A DNA stretch of 64,000 nt from Rhyacophila brunnea (taxonomy: Eukaryota; Arthropoda; Insecta; Trichoptera; Rhyacophilidae). Position 1 is the first letter of the stretch. Every line of letters begins with the position of its first letter. Under the pieces are notes generated by a model, which was not told where the DNA came from, ran no database searches, and saw only the letters and a list, made by a program, of their open reading frames with translations. A program made the position numbers and the translations under genes. This document shows positions 1-12,187 of the stretch, piece by piece. Where the stretch lies: contig JAGYXB010000653.1 of NCBI GenBank assembly GCA_022495005.1, positions 930,001 through 994,000 on the forward strand, read 5' to 3'.

Positions 1-48
1 AAGATATTTTTAAGTTTAGTAGGTACTATGTCAAAATGTTTCCTATAA

Positions 49-660
49 AATATTGGGGTGCCGGACGAAATCCCGAAGGCCGGAATCCCGAAGGCCGAAA
101 TCCCGAATGCTGAAATCCCGAATGGCCGAAATCCCGAAAGCCTAAATCCCGAAAGCCGAAATTCCGAACGCTGAAATCCCGAATGGCCGAAATCTCGAAT
201 GGCCGGAAAAATAAAAAAAATACAAACACCAATAATTGCGCAATCTCAAATCAAATCAAAGAGATACAAAATCCATTTGTTCTACAAAATTGTCTCTCCT
301 GCAAAAAATTGCGCAATCTGCAAAACCCATTTTCCAATTATTGATGTTTATATTTTTTATTTTTCGTTTTTTTATATTTCCAGAAAAAATGGGTTTTGTC
401 TCTCTTGCAAAAATTGCGTAATTCGAGATTGCGCAATTATTGGTGTTGGTATTTTTTTATTTTTCGGGATTTCGGCCTTCGGGATTCCGGCCATTCGGGA
501 TTTCGGCCATTCGGGATTTCAGCGTTTGGGATTTCGGCTTTCGGGATTTCGGCTTTCGGGATTTAGGCTTTCGGGATTTCGGCCATTCGGGATTTCAACA
601 TTCGGGATTTCGGCCTTCGGGATTCCGGCCTTCGGGATTTCGACCCAAACCCAAAATATT
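49..660. mobile_element. Foldback element with minisatellite arms
   Basis: The left arm is an array of units around GAAATCCCGAATGGCC (about 60-205). The right arm (about 463-645) carries the same array inverted as GGGATTTCGGCC-like units. Inside the arrays a second inverted pair occurs: CAATAATTGCGCAATCTC near 230-247 and its complement near 425-443. The middle (250-425) holds further inverted pieces such as CAAAACCCAT / ATGGGTTTTG. Nearly the whole 610 bp can therefore fold on itself. The ends are AATATTGGGG and CCCAAAATATT. No transposase is present. Open frames here translate to repetitive FGIS/RDFG-type peptides and are artefacts of the array. It is seen directly as a foldback structure; the superfamily is unknown. 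Confidence 0.8.
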
Positions 661-1282
661 GCTCTATTTTCACTCGATTTTTTTTAACCATTTCACGTAG
701 AAGCTCAGTCGTATAATATTAACCAATTCGTAATTATTCAAATTTATATTATTCATGATTATATCACACCATATCTATGAGATATATCTATTCTACGACT
801 TGGAAGTCATCGTTGCAGAAGTAATATATTAAAAAGAGTACATTATCAAGATATGCCGTAAAATTTAGTAAGAATTTTCAGAAAAATCTTACATAAATAT
901 TTTTCCAAACAAAATATCTCATAACATGGTTTGATGGACATATTGTCATATAATTCTAATGCTGGTTAATTTAATTTGTATCACTTGTTAGGTTCAAAAT
1001 ATTTTTTTCAAATAATATAATATGTGTAAATATCAACAATTCTGTGCTGGAAAAAGGAATTATTTTGTGTTTAAAATATGGTCACCGTCTCATGCACCCA
1101 CCATATTAATTGAATCTTTCGTCTGCAGATAAATCATAATAACATAATGCATGTAAGCTTTAACAAAACATATTTACCGTACAGTTCAATGCATTACTAT
1201 CGAATATCTCACAGCATTATTATGACAAAGTATGAATTCCGACTTCTCATATTGTTACACTCGACATTTTTATTCAACAATG
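661..1282. other. AT-rich interval, no gene seen
   Basis: No open frame of note, no recognisable element ends. Only short AT-rich words. Confidence 0.6.
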
Positions 1283-1344
1283 TTATATTATTATAAAATA
1301 ATATTATTATAAAATAATATTATTATAAAATAATATTATTATTA
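1283..1344. repeat. 16-bp tandem repeat
   Basis: About 3.9 copies of the unit TAATATTATTATAAAA, nearly perfect. It is a simple AT minisatellite and the copies are in phase. Confidence 0.9.
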
Positions 1345-1899
1345 CTGCACATACTAGTATGGCAAACGTCTCGGCAAACATTTATTGATAAATAGAAATG
1401 TCGTGTACTTTAATGCATGTAAGTAGGTACTCGTAATATTTACGGATTAATTTATACGGAAAATAATTACACAGTTTTCAATTAAATTCAAGAACCACCA
1501 AAAATATAATATCTTTAAAGTGTATCTTTTTGAGTGAGTTACCATATTTATTTAGTTTTAATTACAATACTTCACTATGTTGTAATATTGTTCAAATAAA
1601 ATTTAATAACGTTCTATACATTACAATGAATATTATTTCTAAGATATGTATCACATCAAAAAATATCAATTAAGAATTTTACAGACGAATAATTATTGTG
1701 GACAAATAATATTCCGGATACCTGGTGTCTTATAAACTTTTCGAAGATGGGAAATAATGATATCACTGTACAAGAGAAGTGAAAGCTTCAACAACCACGC
1801 TTATTATTATAATATTATGTAATAGACATGCGGTGACATATGGTAGTAGTGATACTGTTGAAAAATTACGTATTATGTACCTAGTGTTTTACTCGTGGT
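1345..1899. other. AT-rich interval, no gene seen
   Basis: Contains no supported coding, RNA or repeat feature. Confidence 0.6.
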
Positions 1900-2185
1900 C
1901 CCCATAATGGGGGCGCTGACAGGGCTTTAGCCAGGTGGCCTCGTGACGGATCGACCAGATAAGTGAGATAAAAAGATATCACGAATTTGCACTAATTGTA
2001 AAAAAGTCGCCTGCGGCGCTAAATTACTTCAGCAATATTAACGTTTTAAAATATGTGCTTATGTGAAGCAATTTTTGACACCATTAAGAAAACGCTATAC
2101 AGCGTCAGACTGCCTTTAACCTTAGTGATAGGTAGAAGACCTGTCCCTGGCCTGGGGATTTCAGGGTGTAGGGGGCATGGTTTTA
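1900..2185. repeat. Degraded dispersed repeat, copy 1 of 2
   Basis: It shares an ordered set of blocks with 53407-53765: CAGGGCT at the start, then CCAGATAAGTGAGATAAA, a block like AATTTGCACTAAT, AAAAAAGTCGCC, TTTTAAAAT, and a GC-rich tail around GGCCTGGGG. The GC-rich ends and the CAGGGCT start suggest a hAT-type non-autonomous element, but no clear inverted ends or target duplication were found. A diverged DNA-transposon remnant is the best reading. Confidence 0.5.
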
Positions 2186-4565
2186 CTACTATAGACACAT
2201 TATAATTAGAGAAATTATAGTTAAGTCAAATTAATTGCATGTTAAATATTTTACATTAATATGTATTCATAGTAGGTATTTTATCGATTATTTTTGGGCA
2301 TGCTGTGCATTTACTGCATATGTCATGAACTGCACGCCACTGATAGTTATAAAACAAAGTTTGTGTGAAGATTTAAAACCACTGTAGGGGAGTGGTTTTA
2401 CCACGTAATCGGCAATTCAAGACATAATTTTGTGTGAATCACAATATAATTAAAAACGTAAATATGAATATGTGAATCCTGCACGTTAACAGTGCAACTT
2501 GTATCATAGATTACTGATCATTATGTATGATGAATAATACCAAGCCTTTTTTTTGAGCAAACACAGTATTTTTTGTTTGAAATAGCATTAATTATAACGT
2601 TATTAAGTACTACAATATTATCTTTTGGATGTTTAAATACAATAATTTTCGCAAAACATCAATACACAGATATGATTCAGGCTAACAAACCAACCAACAT
2701 ATTTTTTGTACACACATTACACAGCTTGACATAAAAACGGAAATCATAATTTCGGATACAAAACGATACATCTGATTCTTTAAAATCTACAGACATCGTT
2801 AATACTTTTTACCAAGTTGTAGTCGTGATTAATGGTATTTTGGCTGAAACAAAGTCATCAGTAAATTATTAGTATTAACACATTTAAATATTTAATCGGT
2901 AAAGTATGTGTTTTTATTGACCTTTATTTTAAAGTTAAATATTTTAATTAAAATTTTAAATTGTTAAAATTTGAGTCGGAATCGGATTTATAGACGAAAT
3001 CAAAGTAATATTTCTTAACCAATCCACGGCCCTGTTTTTTACAAAGATTGGTTATGGGTCGTTAATCAGTAGGTCCATGCAAGGTCCATGCAATGAGCAA
3101 AATACACATAGTATCCGGAAATATATCGTATAATTTATATTAAATATATCGTATAATTTATATTAAATTCATGGTAGGTGCTTGTATCAAGTCGTTCAAA
3201 TCAAATGTAATAAAAATGAATATTAGGTACAGTCAGCAATGATCCACGAACAACGCGTATTTTTTATCTTAATGCTATACGCCCATCTCTTTCCAGTAAG
3301 ATAGCTCACGGTGAACTGTGCTACGGTGAAGTTTAATACGTACAATTTACACGTAACCAATACCCAATAAATCGTGCGGATAAAACAAGAGACAGAGATC
3401 TGCTCGTCTTGATATATCATGATAAAAACCTAACGTTATAGCGCTTGTACACGTGCATGGATTTACTTGTACTAATAGTGTGTATTTTAAACTATCGCAA
3501 TAATAACTGTTTATATGTATAAGGGCTGACTGTCTCATTCTTCAGGAGTACCTAAGCGAGACGCGATGTTGTCATTTTATGGTACTATTTGACAGGTCGT
3601 GAAAATCGGTCAACTTCAAAATGAGTCTGCGCAGTGTTCGGCAATGTTCAGCATGCTCACAACTGTCGTTTTACTGCGCAGGCGCAGATATCGCACAGTC
3701 CAATTGACGCGTGAACATTCAGAAGCTTCTGAATTTGTTTGATTCATGCATGCAATCTTGCAATTTGCACGATAATACATGTTTACGCGTGCATTTTTTT
3801 GTTAAGGCCGTGATAATGCGTACTGTCAGCAGTAAATCCATGAACGTGTAATCGGGGTAATATACTAGGACCTAGGTAATTGAGTGTTAGTGAATATTAT
3901 TTTACGCTACCCTTCTTTCTAATGTGATAATATAATAAAGGCAATATGAATTCTTAGATTCTCTTTTTTCAAAAATTAATAATACGTATTTTACGTAGCA
4001 TCAATATTATATTAATATGAATTCCACTTACATTCATATTATTATAAAATATCTAAGGATTGCAAAACCGAATAAAAATAGCAATAGGTACCGTTATTTC
4101 GGTATTTCCCATTGAATACCGGTATTCATGAAATATATGAAAAACAGAAGAATCTGCTAATAAATATAGATATAAAAATCTTTTAAAAATATTATTCCTC
4201 TATAGCAAAAATTTCTTGATATGTTCATATATGAAAAGCTTTAAAAATATGTAAAGGTAAGATATGGTAAAGATACTTACTAATGTTGACAGATACCTAT
4301 GTAGTTGAACTATTTGCACTTTCTTCTTCGAATGATCTTTCAATAAATTTATATTAATATTCTTATACCTATTAATGTATTGGTAAATTCATCTAATGTT
4401 GTATTAGTGAATATCTATCTTCACGTGTCATTACTGGTCACCAAGGCCATCGAATGGTAACAGAAGTAAACCATACATCGCGTAACCAGACAAAAAAATA
4501 CAGCCCTGTCAACTTTTTTTTTTAATTAATACATTTTGTTTCAACTTTCAATACCGAAAATATCA
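2186..4565. other. Gene-free interval
   Basis: Mostly AT-rich with no convincing gene. A slightly GC-richer patch at about 3590-3740 contains CTGCGCAGGCGCAG (3674-3687), close to the palindromic NRF1/Ewg-type binding word. This might mark a promoter, but no exon follows that can be recognised. Short open frames near 3223-3538 lack any domain. Confidence 0.5.
3121..3166. repeat. 23-bp perfect tandem duplication
   Basis: Two adjacent identical copies of a 23-bp AT-rich unit beginning ATATATCGTATAATTTATAT. Confidence 0.9.
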
Positions 4566-4690
4566 GAGGCTCTCGTGGTGCAATGCGTAATCATGAAGTT
4601 CTAGGTTCGATTTCCGGTGAGGACACGATATGTTTTTGTGGTTTTCTCAAAGCCTGGGTGTTTGTGATTATAATAATAATAATAAAAAAG
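4566..4690 (+). mobile_element. Short tRNA-derived SINE with (ATA)n tail
   Basis: The 5' part resembles a tRNA: an A-box-like GTGGTGCAATGCG is followed about 25 bases later by a B-box-like GGTTCGATTTCC. The sequence then runs through a short unique region into a tail of ATA repeats (about 4671-4688). An internal Pol III promoter followed by a short body and a simple-repeat tail is the standard SINE layout. It is a different family from the SINE at 40054. Target duplications were not resolved. Confidence 0.55.
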
Positions 4691-5873
4691 AAAATATCGG
4701 TATTGTCTTATTTTTAAAACCGGTATGTCGGTGTCGAAAAATACTGAGATACTGGTTTCAAAATACCGGTATTGCAATCCCTAGAAGTACCTATAATCAA
4801 TATAAATCTCTATTTGCAACCTTCGTAATATTATGATAGGTGCATGTTGTATATCTCACAGTTCCTTGACATTTAAAATAAACAAATCAATGGATAGGCA
4901 ATTCACCTTTATTGAAAGTTGATGAACTGTAAGGCTTGTATAATGCTTTTTCCTTTTACCTCCAAATTATTGGTTCGCGGATACATTTCGTCGTATTTTA
5001 AATTTAATGTTTTATTGCAGAATTTGATTTATGATACTGTTCGTGTTTCAATATTTTCAAATATCTACATAAATTTAATATACTAAGGACGTAAGTCAAC
5101 TTTAAATTAAAATGTATTTTTACGATTATTCCTTGATGAGCGGCCATTTTAATAATATTACACAATATGAATAATAAATTATTTACATAAAAAACCCTTG
5201 TAGACAATATAACATGTGAAAACTGATTAAATAATATTATTTCACATATTCGCTATGTTGTAATCTTGTACGAATAAAACTGAATACAATACCAATCATT
5301 ATAACAATATACAATATTAATTACCTACATCTTATATTAACATATTTGAAATATCACAGAGTATCTTCTGGACTAGGTACCTAGTCATTGATTTGTAATG
5401 GGAATTAGATAAAAATATCTCGATATCAAAGTCAAATACATAAACGCGAATTGTCTATATTTCATTTTTTAACTAGACACTGGTAATTAAACAATATAAA
5501 TTTTATGTGAAAATACTTAGCGGGAATATGTATCCTTATTGCATTTATGTGGAGTTCAATTTTCAAACATATTCATGTGTATTAATAAGTTTATGAAAGA
5601 ATATGATTTAAGTACCTTTATGGGCAGATTTAAGAATGCTCGGTCAAAGCAACTGGGGAATATTGACGCTGGATCATCCAGATAAAGTTTGTGAAGGAGG
5701 CCAAGGGTAGTATTGTCATATTGATGATATGGGCAGGTCTAGGTATCCCAAATGACCACGATGTGTATCCTTAATATATTGCGTCCATCTAGTATCGCAA
5801 TGGAGATGTGTGTTTCTCAATTCTGCTACTAAATGTGACGGTGCTATATAATTAATAGACAACCAATTTTGAC
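4691..5873. other. Gene-free interval
   Basis: AT-rich; contains one TAGGTACCTA palindrome (5374-5383). Nothing else supported. Confidence 0.6.
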
Positions 5874-6412
5874 ATTTGGACTATAATGCCGTGGGTCCCA
5901 GGTTCGAATCCTGGGTCTGGCAAGTACACATATTATTTTTCAATTTGTGTGTGTCAGGGTATGGACCAGGGAACTCAGAAATAATGGGAACTGAAATAGA
6001 TGTAAGGCGATAGCAGGTAACCGACTCGAGTAAGGAAGAATCCGGGTTAAACTTACACACGTGTTAATAATACGTTTTACGTCGAATACTGACAACTGCT
6101 CTCGGTTTATGCATTTACGCTCATTTAATGTTGGTGTATTACACACACCATTTCACGTGCATAATGCGTGCTTCATTTTCGTAGGACACTCACACATTCA
6201 AAATCCTGCTTCACCATGCGGCATATTGAATATGGCCTATCGGTATTCTATTTATTATCTGTTCTGTGGTATGGACCTAATAGGTTGAGCAAGTGGCTGA
6301 CATCCATTTCTCGTAAAAAAACAAAATCTGCCAATATAAACCTCTATTCTGTAGAGGCCCATATGATCCTATTTTTGGATCGGACATGGTCGAAAGAAAA
6401 AAAAAAGAAAAG
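5874..6412 (+). mobile_element. tRNA-derived SINE, interrupted copy
   Basis: Two blocks, 5874-5966 and 6277-6412, align in order with the full SINE at 40054-40301. The first holds the B box GGTTCGAATCC and the region up to GTGTGTCAGGGTATGGAC. The second resumes with CTAATAGGTTGAGCAAGTGG and ends in an A-rich tail. The 5' end is truncated, so the A box is missing and the copy could not start its own Pol III transcription. The intervening 302 bp is a younger DNA element (5967-6268). Confidence 0.85.
5967..6268 (+). mobile_element. hAT-like non-autonomous element nested in a SINE
   Basis: The insert begins CAGGGAACTCAG and is flanked on both sides by the identical 8-bp GTATGGAC (5959-5966 and 6269-6276), which belongs to the SINE. 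A second copy, inverted, lies at 21893-22197 with its own perfect 8-bp duplication, confirming the boundaries. An 8-bp duplication and a CAGG start fit the hAT superfamily. The right end is only weakly complementary to the left, so the superfamily is inferred. No coding capacity is seen; open frames across it span the SINE junction and are not genes. Confidence 0.8.
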
Positions 6413-6836
6413 AATTTTGACACTTAAGACGACGCACCTACATAATATGCATATAAAATGTATAACTAAACATTTAGCCCTCAACTATTAAAATTGAGAA
6501 CATAGTACTTTTTGTTCATCATTTTATTGTTAATTGAGAATACTGTTAGATTTAGTATTGTAATTTTACAACGAATGAATAGTAGAAGTTTTAAACTTAT
6601 AAGAATAACAAGTCCGTAGATTGCTGGTCGTAAAATTTAAGACAACTTCTAGTGGCATTGCAATAAAGTACTAATAAAAATATCGCATTCACCTGCCTCC
6701 GAGTGAAAGACGTGAGTAGGCACGATGGATTTACACCTGAGGCGAAAACGCGAGACTTTTTCACCTTCGAAGCGAATAACTTCGTTGATATTGACGATCT
6801 CTTAAATTTGAAAAGTTTCTAACCGTTCCTCGCGTG
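6413..6836. other. Gene-free interval
   Basis: No supported feature; moderately AT-rich single-copy-looking sequence. Confidence 0.5.
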
Positions 6837-7379
6837 CAGGGCCGTTTTATCGATTAGGCATAATAGACACTACTTCAAATACCTACAAACATAAACTCCA
6901 AAATGAGATAAACTGCGAAAATCAATTCTATACCTTACAACCGCCTCAGGATATCTTCGAGTCATATTTCGTTAAAAAAATTGCTTTGTATTTTACACCT
7001 AAAGTATCATATTATCTTTCAAAGTCAATTCACTTTTTGATTATAGATAATAACAAAACCCCATGAATCTTAAAACCATAAAGTCAATTATTAATATTAA
7101 GCAATTGGAAAATCTGAAAATATATTTCCCCAAAGTGTACTTTTTTTATTTTTGATGTTTCAGATATTCTGGCCTTCAGGTACAGAATTTAAAATATTTA
7201 TTTATATTTTTCAATTATGAAAATAATAAAAAAAAATATAATATAATTCGTCATGTTTCACAGCAACCTCAATAATTTATTGTAAATGATAGAATTTGTA
7301 TTAAAAAATTGTCAATATTTCCGGCAGGCACCTCTAGAAATAAGTGTTCAGGGCCTACGAATGTCTAAAAGCCCCCCTG
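6837..7379. mobile_element. hAT-type MITE, 543 bp
   Basis: Starts CAGGGCCGTTTTATCGATTA and ends GCCCCCCTG, the terminal pattern expected of hAT elements. The flanking 8-mers are CTCGCGTG (6829-6836) and CTCATGTG (7380-7387), six of eight identical, consistent with an aged 8-bp target duplication. The interior is AT-rich without an open frame. The subterminal GGCAGGCACC / GGGCCTACGAATG motifs also look element-like. Confidence 0.65.
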
Positions 7380-7387
7380 CTCATGTG

Positions 7388-9429
7388 GGATATTATATTA
7401 TTTTTATACTCAGCCAAATAACAGTACTACACTGCTAAAAAAGTGTTTCACACTATTAGACGTTCTGCGTACGATTATAATAAATAAAGATAACAATGAA
7501 CGAAAAATATTACATTAAAATAACGTAGTTTGGAGAGATCCACGATGGGTATAACGTACAAGGATGGAAAAATAAATAAAAGGGTACAGGATAAAACTTC
7601 AGAGCTGGATATAATACAAGCCATAAATACCTCGAAGAACAGATCATTGCTCGACAAAAATCATCATCCAGTGGTATTCAAGAAACAATATTAGAGCAAC
7701 CAAGGATAAAATAATCAAGTTTAACGGAAGTAGAGTAGGTACCTATACGTTTTATAGCTGATCACTTTTTTGCACTCTTTACTATACTGATACGCCTCTT
7801 TGCCTTATTACCTCGCTTAAAATTAGATCAAATGATATTAACTTGTATTAATATGTGTAGGTAGTAATAAATAAATGAATAGATAGTATATATACAAAAT
7901 ATATTTTTAGAATATATTACATCATTTTTCACCCTAGAGCTGGAGTGCAAAGTTGTGAAGGATATTCTCTACGTAGCAACGAAAAACTAAATACCGAAAA
8001 TATTCGAGACAACAAAACAAAAACCATCATCCAGCAGTGTAATAATTTACAAGATATTTAAAAAAAATATATTGTTTTACAAAAATAAAAATACAGAAGA
8101 CTTAAAAAATCATTTTTTTACAATCATTTATAATGTATTCAAGAGGGACATAGTAATAATATCTTTATTCATCTCGTTTAATTTAATTAAAATTTATTTA
8201 AATACAATAAAACAATAAAAATATAAAATTATAATAATATCATAAATTCATAAAAAAATCATAACATATGCAAATAATACAAAACACCTGCACAAAGGTG
8301 AAGCTTCTATTTATTGATGACGAGTGATTATAAAAATCTCAGGCAGCCAGTTGTAGCTGTAAAAACAAGAATAAAAATTTTGAAAGATAGGTCGACCAAC
8401 CTGTTATGGAGCCGGGTAGTTGGTCCATGACTACCCGCAGGCTTCGAACCTTAAAACTACCGTAGTTTTTAACTCACGGAGGTAATGTGGGATCTGTGGA
8501 GGGACTCACGGTTGGGAGGATTGACCCGTTACTTGGGAATATTTATTATACTATTTCGAAGTGATTTATTTATAATATCAACAATATTATCGCCTGTGAA
8601 AGAAATACAATTTTCGTATCCGTGGGTAAGTATTTTGGAACGATAATTATTGATTAACACGCTCTTTGGGAAAAGTAGCTCATTCATAAATAAGTAATAT
8701 TGAAAAAACTGATATTATTAATTTAGTCATAAACGCCCATGCATCTGTTATATTTAAAAAAGTTTCCAATTCATCTTGACTTCAAAATGTATGCACTTAT
8801 TATAAAATAATTACAAGATAAAAAGAACTTTTTATATACAACGTTTTTAAATTTTCTGTTGAATTATTATGCTCAATATGCTCAAACTTGTACTTGATAT
8901 GAAGTAAATAAAAATCAAACAAACAAATATAGAATACTGAAATGTCATTTTGACATTTCATTTTGATTTCCATAGTAACGCACGTCTATATTAATAACTA
9001 AGTTGCTAGGACCACCCCCTTAGCAACCAATAATAGTGGATTGGATTACGGATTTCTTCCGAAATAACTTTTTATACAAAACAGAATTAACTTAAAATGA
9101 ATTCAACTCTGCTTAAAGATGGCTAAAAGTATTAAAATAATGCATTGGCATTGTGTTCTGATATATTCTAAAAGTTTCAAATGTCTAGCTAGTCGGGAAG
9201 TTAGTTAAAAATCGATTGCAAGATTTGTACTGAATAAACAACCACCGGACAAACAAGAATAGGAGCTAATAAAAACGTGGTAAAAGTAGATTAAAGTCTG
9301 AAATATATAATATATATTATTGTATAATAACGCGTTTAATTAGAGTAAAAAAAAATATTTATACAGTGAACTGTCACTATTTAGATGTAAGAATAATAAT
9401 ATTAATACAAAAACATAATCACAAATGAG
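7388..9429. other. Gene-free interval with one GC-richer block
   Basis: Mostly AT-rich. At about 8390-8540 a GC-richer block contains a hairpin with arms CGGGTAGT / ACTACCCG (8413-8438) and, on the minus strand, a B-box-like GGTTCGAAGCC. This could be a transposon tail, but no matching A box or element ends were found. A short palindrome GAAATGTCA-TTT-TGACATTTC sits near 8939-8959. No gene is supported. Confidence 0.45.
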
Positions 9430-9765
9430 GCTATTGGTTTCAAGGTCGGCTACATCCATTTTTATATTTTTTTTTTATTATGTTTCTAAAAATACTTTCC
9501 CATGAATATTTTTGAGATTCAAATTTCTTTGTTATTAAAATAGTATTAAACCAGAGGCTAATTACAAAGTCATTTTCGAGTAGGAACTTTAAACATAGCT
9601 AGTTGTTTATTATTGTGAATGACTTTTGGATCATTAAGTTCACTTTTGGCCTTTTTATAATTATTTACTATTATGTTAGCAAAAACAAAAAAAAGTATAT
9701 TTGCAGTCCTAGATGTGATTGGACGGTTTCTTGTAATTATCTCAAAATAGAGTAATATTATGATA
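9430..9765. mobile_element. Diverged copy of the 33.2-kb TIR element
   Basis: The left end GCTATTGGTTTCAAGGTCGG matches the terminal repeat of the element at 33239-33838 with a few changes. The right part contains TTATCTCAAAAT followed by remnants, as in the other copy, but the final terminal repeat is lost. Non-coding. Confidence 0.45.
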
Positions 9766-9835
9766 GGCTTAGTATCTACGTAAATAGCTAACCAAAGAAA
9801 AACATCAAAAATGTCGAAATCTTCTTTATTTATCT

Positions 9836-9915
9836 ATTTATTTATTTATTTGAAAAAGACACGTTGAGTACATAACAAATTATTAATTCAGGACGTTCAC
9901 AACATGACAGTCAGA
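9836..9915 (-). mobile_element. LINE 3'-end fragment
   Basis: TTTATTTATTTATTTG followed by ATTA..GGACGTTCACAACATGACA matches, in the same orientation, the left edge of the minus-strand LINE at 37738-38475. Only the 3' untranslated end is present, as expected for a heavily 5'-truncated insertion. Confidence 0.5.
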
Positions 9916-10399
9916 ATAAAAATTACAAGTAATCAGTTAGAGAAAAAACAAGGTAGCGAAAAAAGCAAAGCAAAAATAATATAAATTATTAAAGCAAATT
10001 ATAAACCATTAAATACTACAAATGCAAAGCATATTAAAATTGTTTCTCCAAGTTAATCTACCAAATTAATGTTGTTGGTAATTCAAACAAAAAACTCCAC
10101 TAGTATTAGTACATGTCATGTGGCTATTCATGTTATGGACCAAACCGGTCATGAATGTCATTAAATTAAGTTATTTTGATCAATAGAAAAGTTTAGATTA
10201 TAATTTATTTCATCACTTTATTATAAATTGTATTTGAGGAAATATAAACAATTTTATGCCGTAAACATTAGATTCATTTATCTCCACTAAGTACAGTGTT
10301 GTTACTACTTCAATATGTCTCCACCAGTAGGTATACACATTATTTTAAACTACTTAACATTAAACATTTAAACTACTTAACTCAATGTTAATAAATTAT

Positions 10400-10520
10400 C
10401 TCTTTTATTTAATGAATAATTCACAAGATTTGACGGTGTAACATTCTTTTATTGAACGTACATATTATATGAAAACCCTCAGATATAAATATATATATCC
10501 ATATTCCATACTAGAAAAAC
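10400..10520 (+). repeat. Repeat family 'CACAAGATTT', copy 1
   Basis: Contains AATGAATAATTCACAAGATT, GTAACATTCT, TATTGAACGTACAT, a block like ATGAAAACCCTCAGATAT, and CATACTAGAAAAAC. The same ordered blocks occur near 28079, 57130, 60672 and 61510. It is probably one end of a non-autonomous element; see 57182-57480 for the most complete relative. Confidence 0.6.
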
Positions 10521-10720
10521 TCATTTATCTTGATGAAAATTATTAGGAAATTGCGGACACGTGTAACGAAGTTAGAAGTAAGAAGTAATAATAGTAATAT
10601 GAATATAACATTTCCACGTAATAACTAATTAGGTATTCAAAACTAGCTTAAAAATGTAACATGATACAGTTTGGTTAATTGAGGACAAAATGAAATTGTT
10701 TCTTACATTTTAACTGATTA

Positions 10721-11253
10721 TTAAGGGCGGACGTGCTCAGCGTGGGTCAAAATGGAGCTTTTTTCTATTTTCAAAGCATGATCCTGGACATACTTTAAAT
10801 GTTGTAGATAATCTATTTATATAATTTTGAAGCCTTAGTATCCTTTATATTTATTTTAAACATTTGATGACTATATAAAGTATTTTTATTACATAAAATA
10901 GTATTCTTTTAAACCTCTCGCTCTAATGTTTTAGAATATAGTCATATTTCAGTACATAAATGTGCAGTGGTGTTAATTTTTTTTGCGTTTATTAATTTTT
11001 AAACGCATTTATAAAACCATCAGTATAATTTATGTCGACATTATTATAGTGAAATATTTACGAAAAAAAATTATATTGATAATCTCTGTGATCCCAAATT
11101 TGATAAGAATTAGGCATTTTATTATTCGAAAAAATGGGAAAAATTAACACATTTGAAGATAATTCTAAAGATACGAATTATAAGCTATGTCTTTGACCAT
11201 TCAAGTGTGATAAACATCCTACGAATAATAATTGCTTTATAATAATAATTGAC
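10721..11253. mobile_element. TTAA-flanked MITE family A, truncated copy
   Basis: Starts TTAAGGGCGGACGTGCTCAG and stays closely similar for about 530 bp to the complete copy at 25444-26115. It breaks off at 11253 inside the element, lacking the last ~140 bp including the right terminal repeat. Because the right end is missing it is likely immobile. Non-coding. Confidence 0.85.
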
Positions 11254-12146
11254 TAGATTGAACGAAGTGTACCGATTACGAATTTAAGTAAATCGACTTC
11301 AAATTTATATTTCCGATTGTGAATTCTACATAACTGTTTTCAACAAATAGTCCGTTTTTACTTATTCAAGAAAAAGACTTGAACTTTCTTAATGTTTATT
11401 AATATTTTCAATGTTTGTAGGAGGGATAAGTAAAACCGACACTTTCAAATTATATAATATGCTATAAAAATAGTAACAATATTTCATATAACATGTTCAT
11501 GAGATTTATAATCCAATGTCAATGTCAACTATCTATACAACGCAGTTATGTACATATTCGATTTCAAGCATAAACAGTGCTATTTTTAAATTATGCGTCA
11601 CTAGTGCTCATTAAACGACACCCCCCATAATTAGTGAATATAATACGGTTTTGCCATATTTTTATATATTGATTATAGTACAAAAGGGTAAAAATTATAG
11701 TATTCCTGAAAAAACTATAGTAAAGGAACATTTTTCGTATTGAATCCATCAAAATTATAGTATTTTTGGCATATTTGCGTACAATTATTATATTTTACAT
11801 TTTTCATAATTATAGTATGGTTGGCAACACTGATATAGTAGGTACATTTTTGTAGCTCTTTTTCAAAATATTAAAAAATCAAGATTAACAAATATGTGTA
11901 ATTACTGTTATGTACGAATTTTATTTGAATAATTAGGTATTTTAAATTGATACCTAAATATATATCGTCAGAACATTGTAAATTACTTAAAAACAGTTGC
12001 CCCATAAAACAGTTTTAATTATTTTACTTTTTAAATTCATTATTTTTCATCACAAAAATAATAATTTCAGTATTATTATATAACTAGTAGGTCTTTTACA
12101 AAATTATTGAACCAACAATAGAATATCTGGCAAAATTGTTTGAATT
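11254..12146. other. Gene-free AT-rich interval
   Basis: No coding or element signature. Short phrases such as AAATTATAGTA recur at 11695-11815, which may be local low-complexity drift. Confidence 0.5.
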
Positions 12147-12187
12147 ATTCAGTTAGTACCTATCTAGTAGATAGGTATTAACTGAAT
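12147..12187. repeat. Near-perfect 20-bp-arm hairpin
   Basis: ATTCAGTTAGTACCTATCTA, one spacer base, then TAGATAGGTATTAACTGAAT. Nineteen of twenty positions pair. No flanking gene explains it; it could be a cruciform or the relic of an inverted insertion. Confidence 0.85.

Noticed and set aside
49..660. CRISPR-like array
   Set aside because: Units are contiguous, variable and lie in inverted arms without spacers; the context is eukaryotic.
199..700. Repetitive FGIS/RDFG proteins of 86-162 residues
   Set aside because: They are translations of the minisatellite, appear in several frames and both strands, and have no independent coding evidence.
3223..3538. Two overlapping minus-strand genes
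   Set aside because: Short frames without domains, splice signals or composition shift.
5881..5925. Functional tRNA gene
   Set aside because: Only the T-arm half is present and the sequence continues into the SINE body.
6061..6491. Two overlapping open frames
   Set aside because: They run across the junction between the nested element and the SINE.
8413..8438. Bacterial-style terminator hairpin
   Set aside because: The setting is eukaryotic, no T-run follows, and no gene precedes it.
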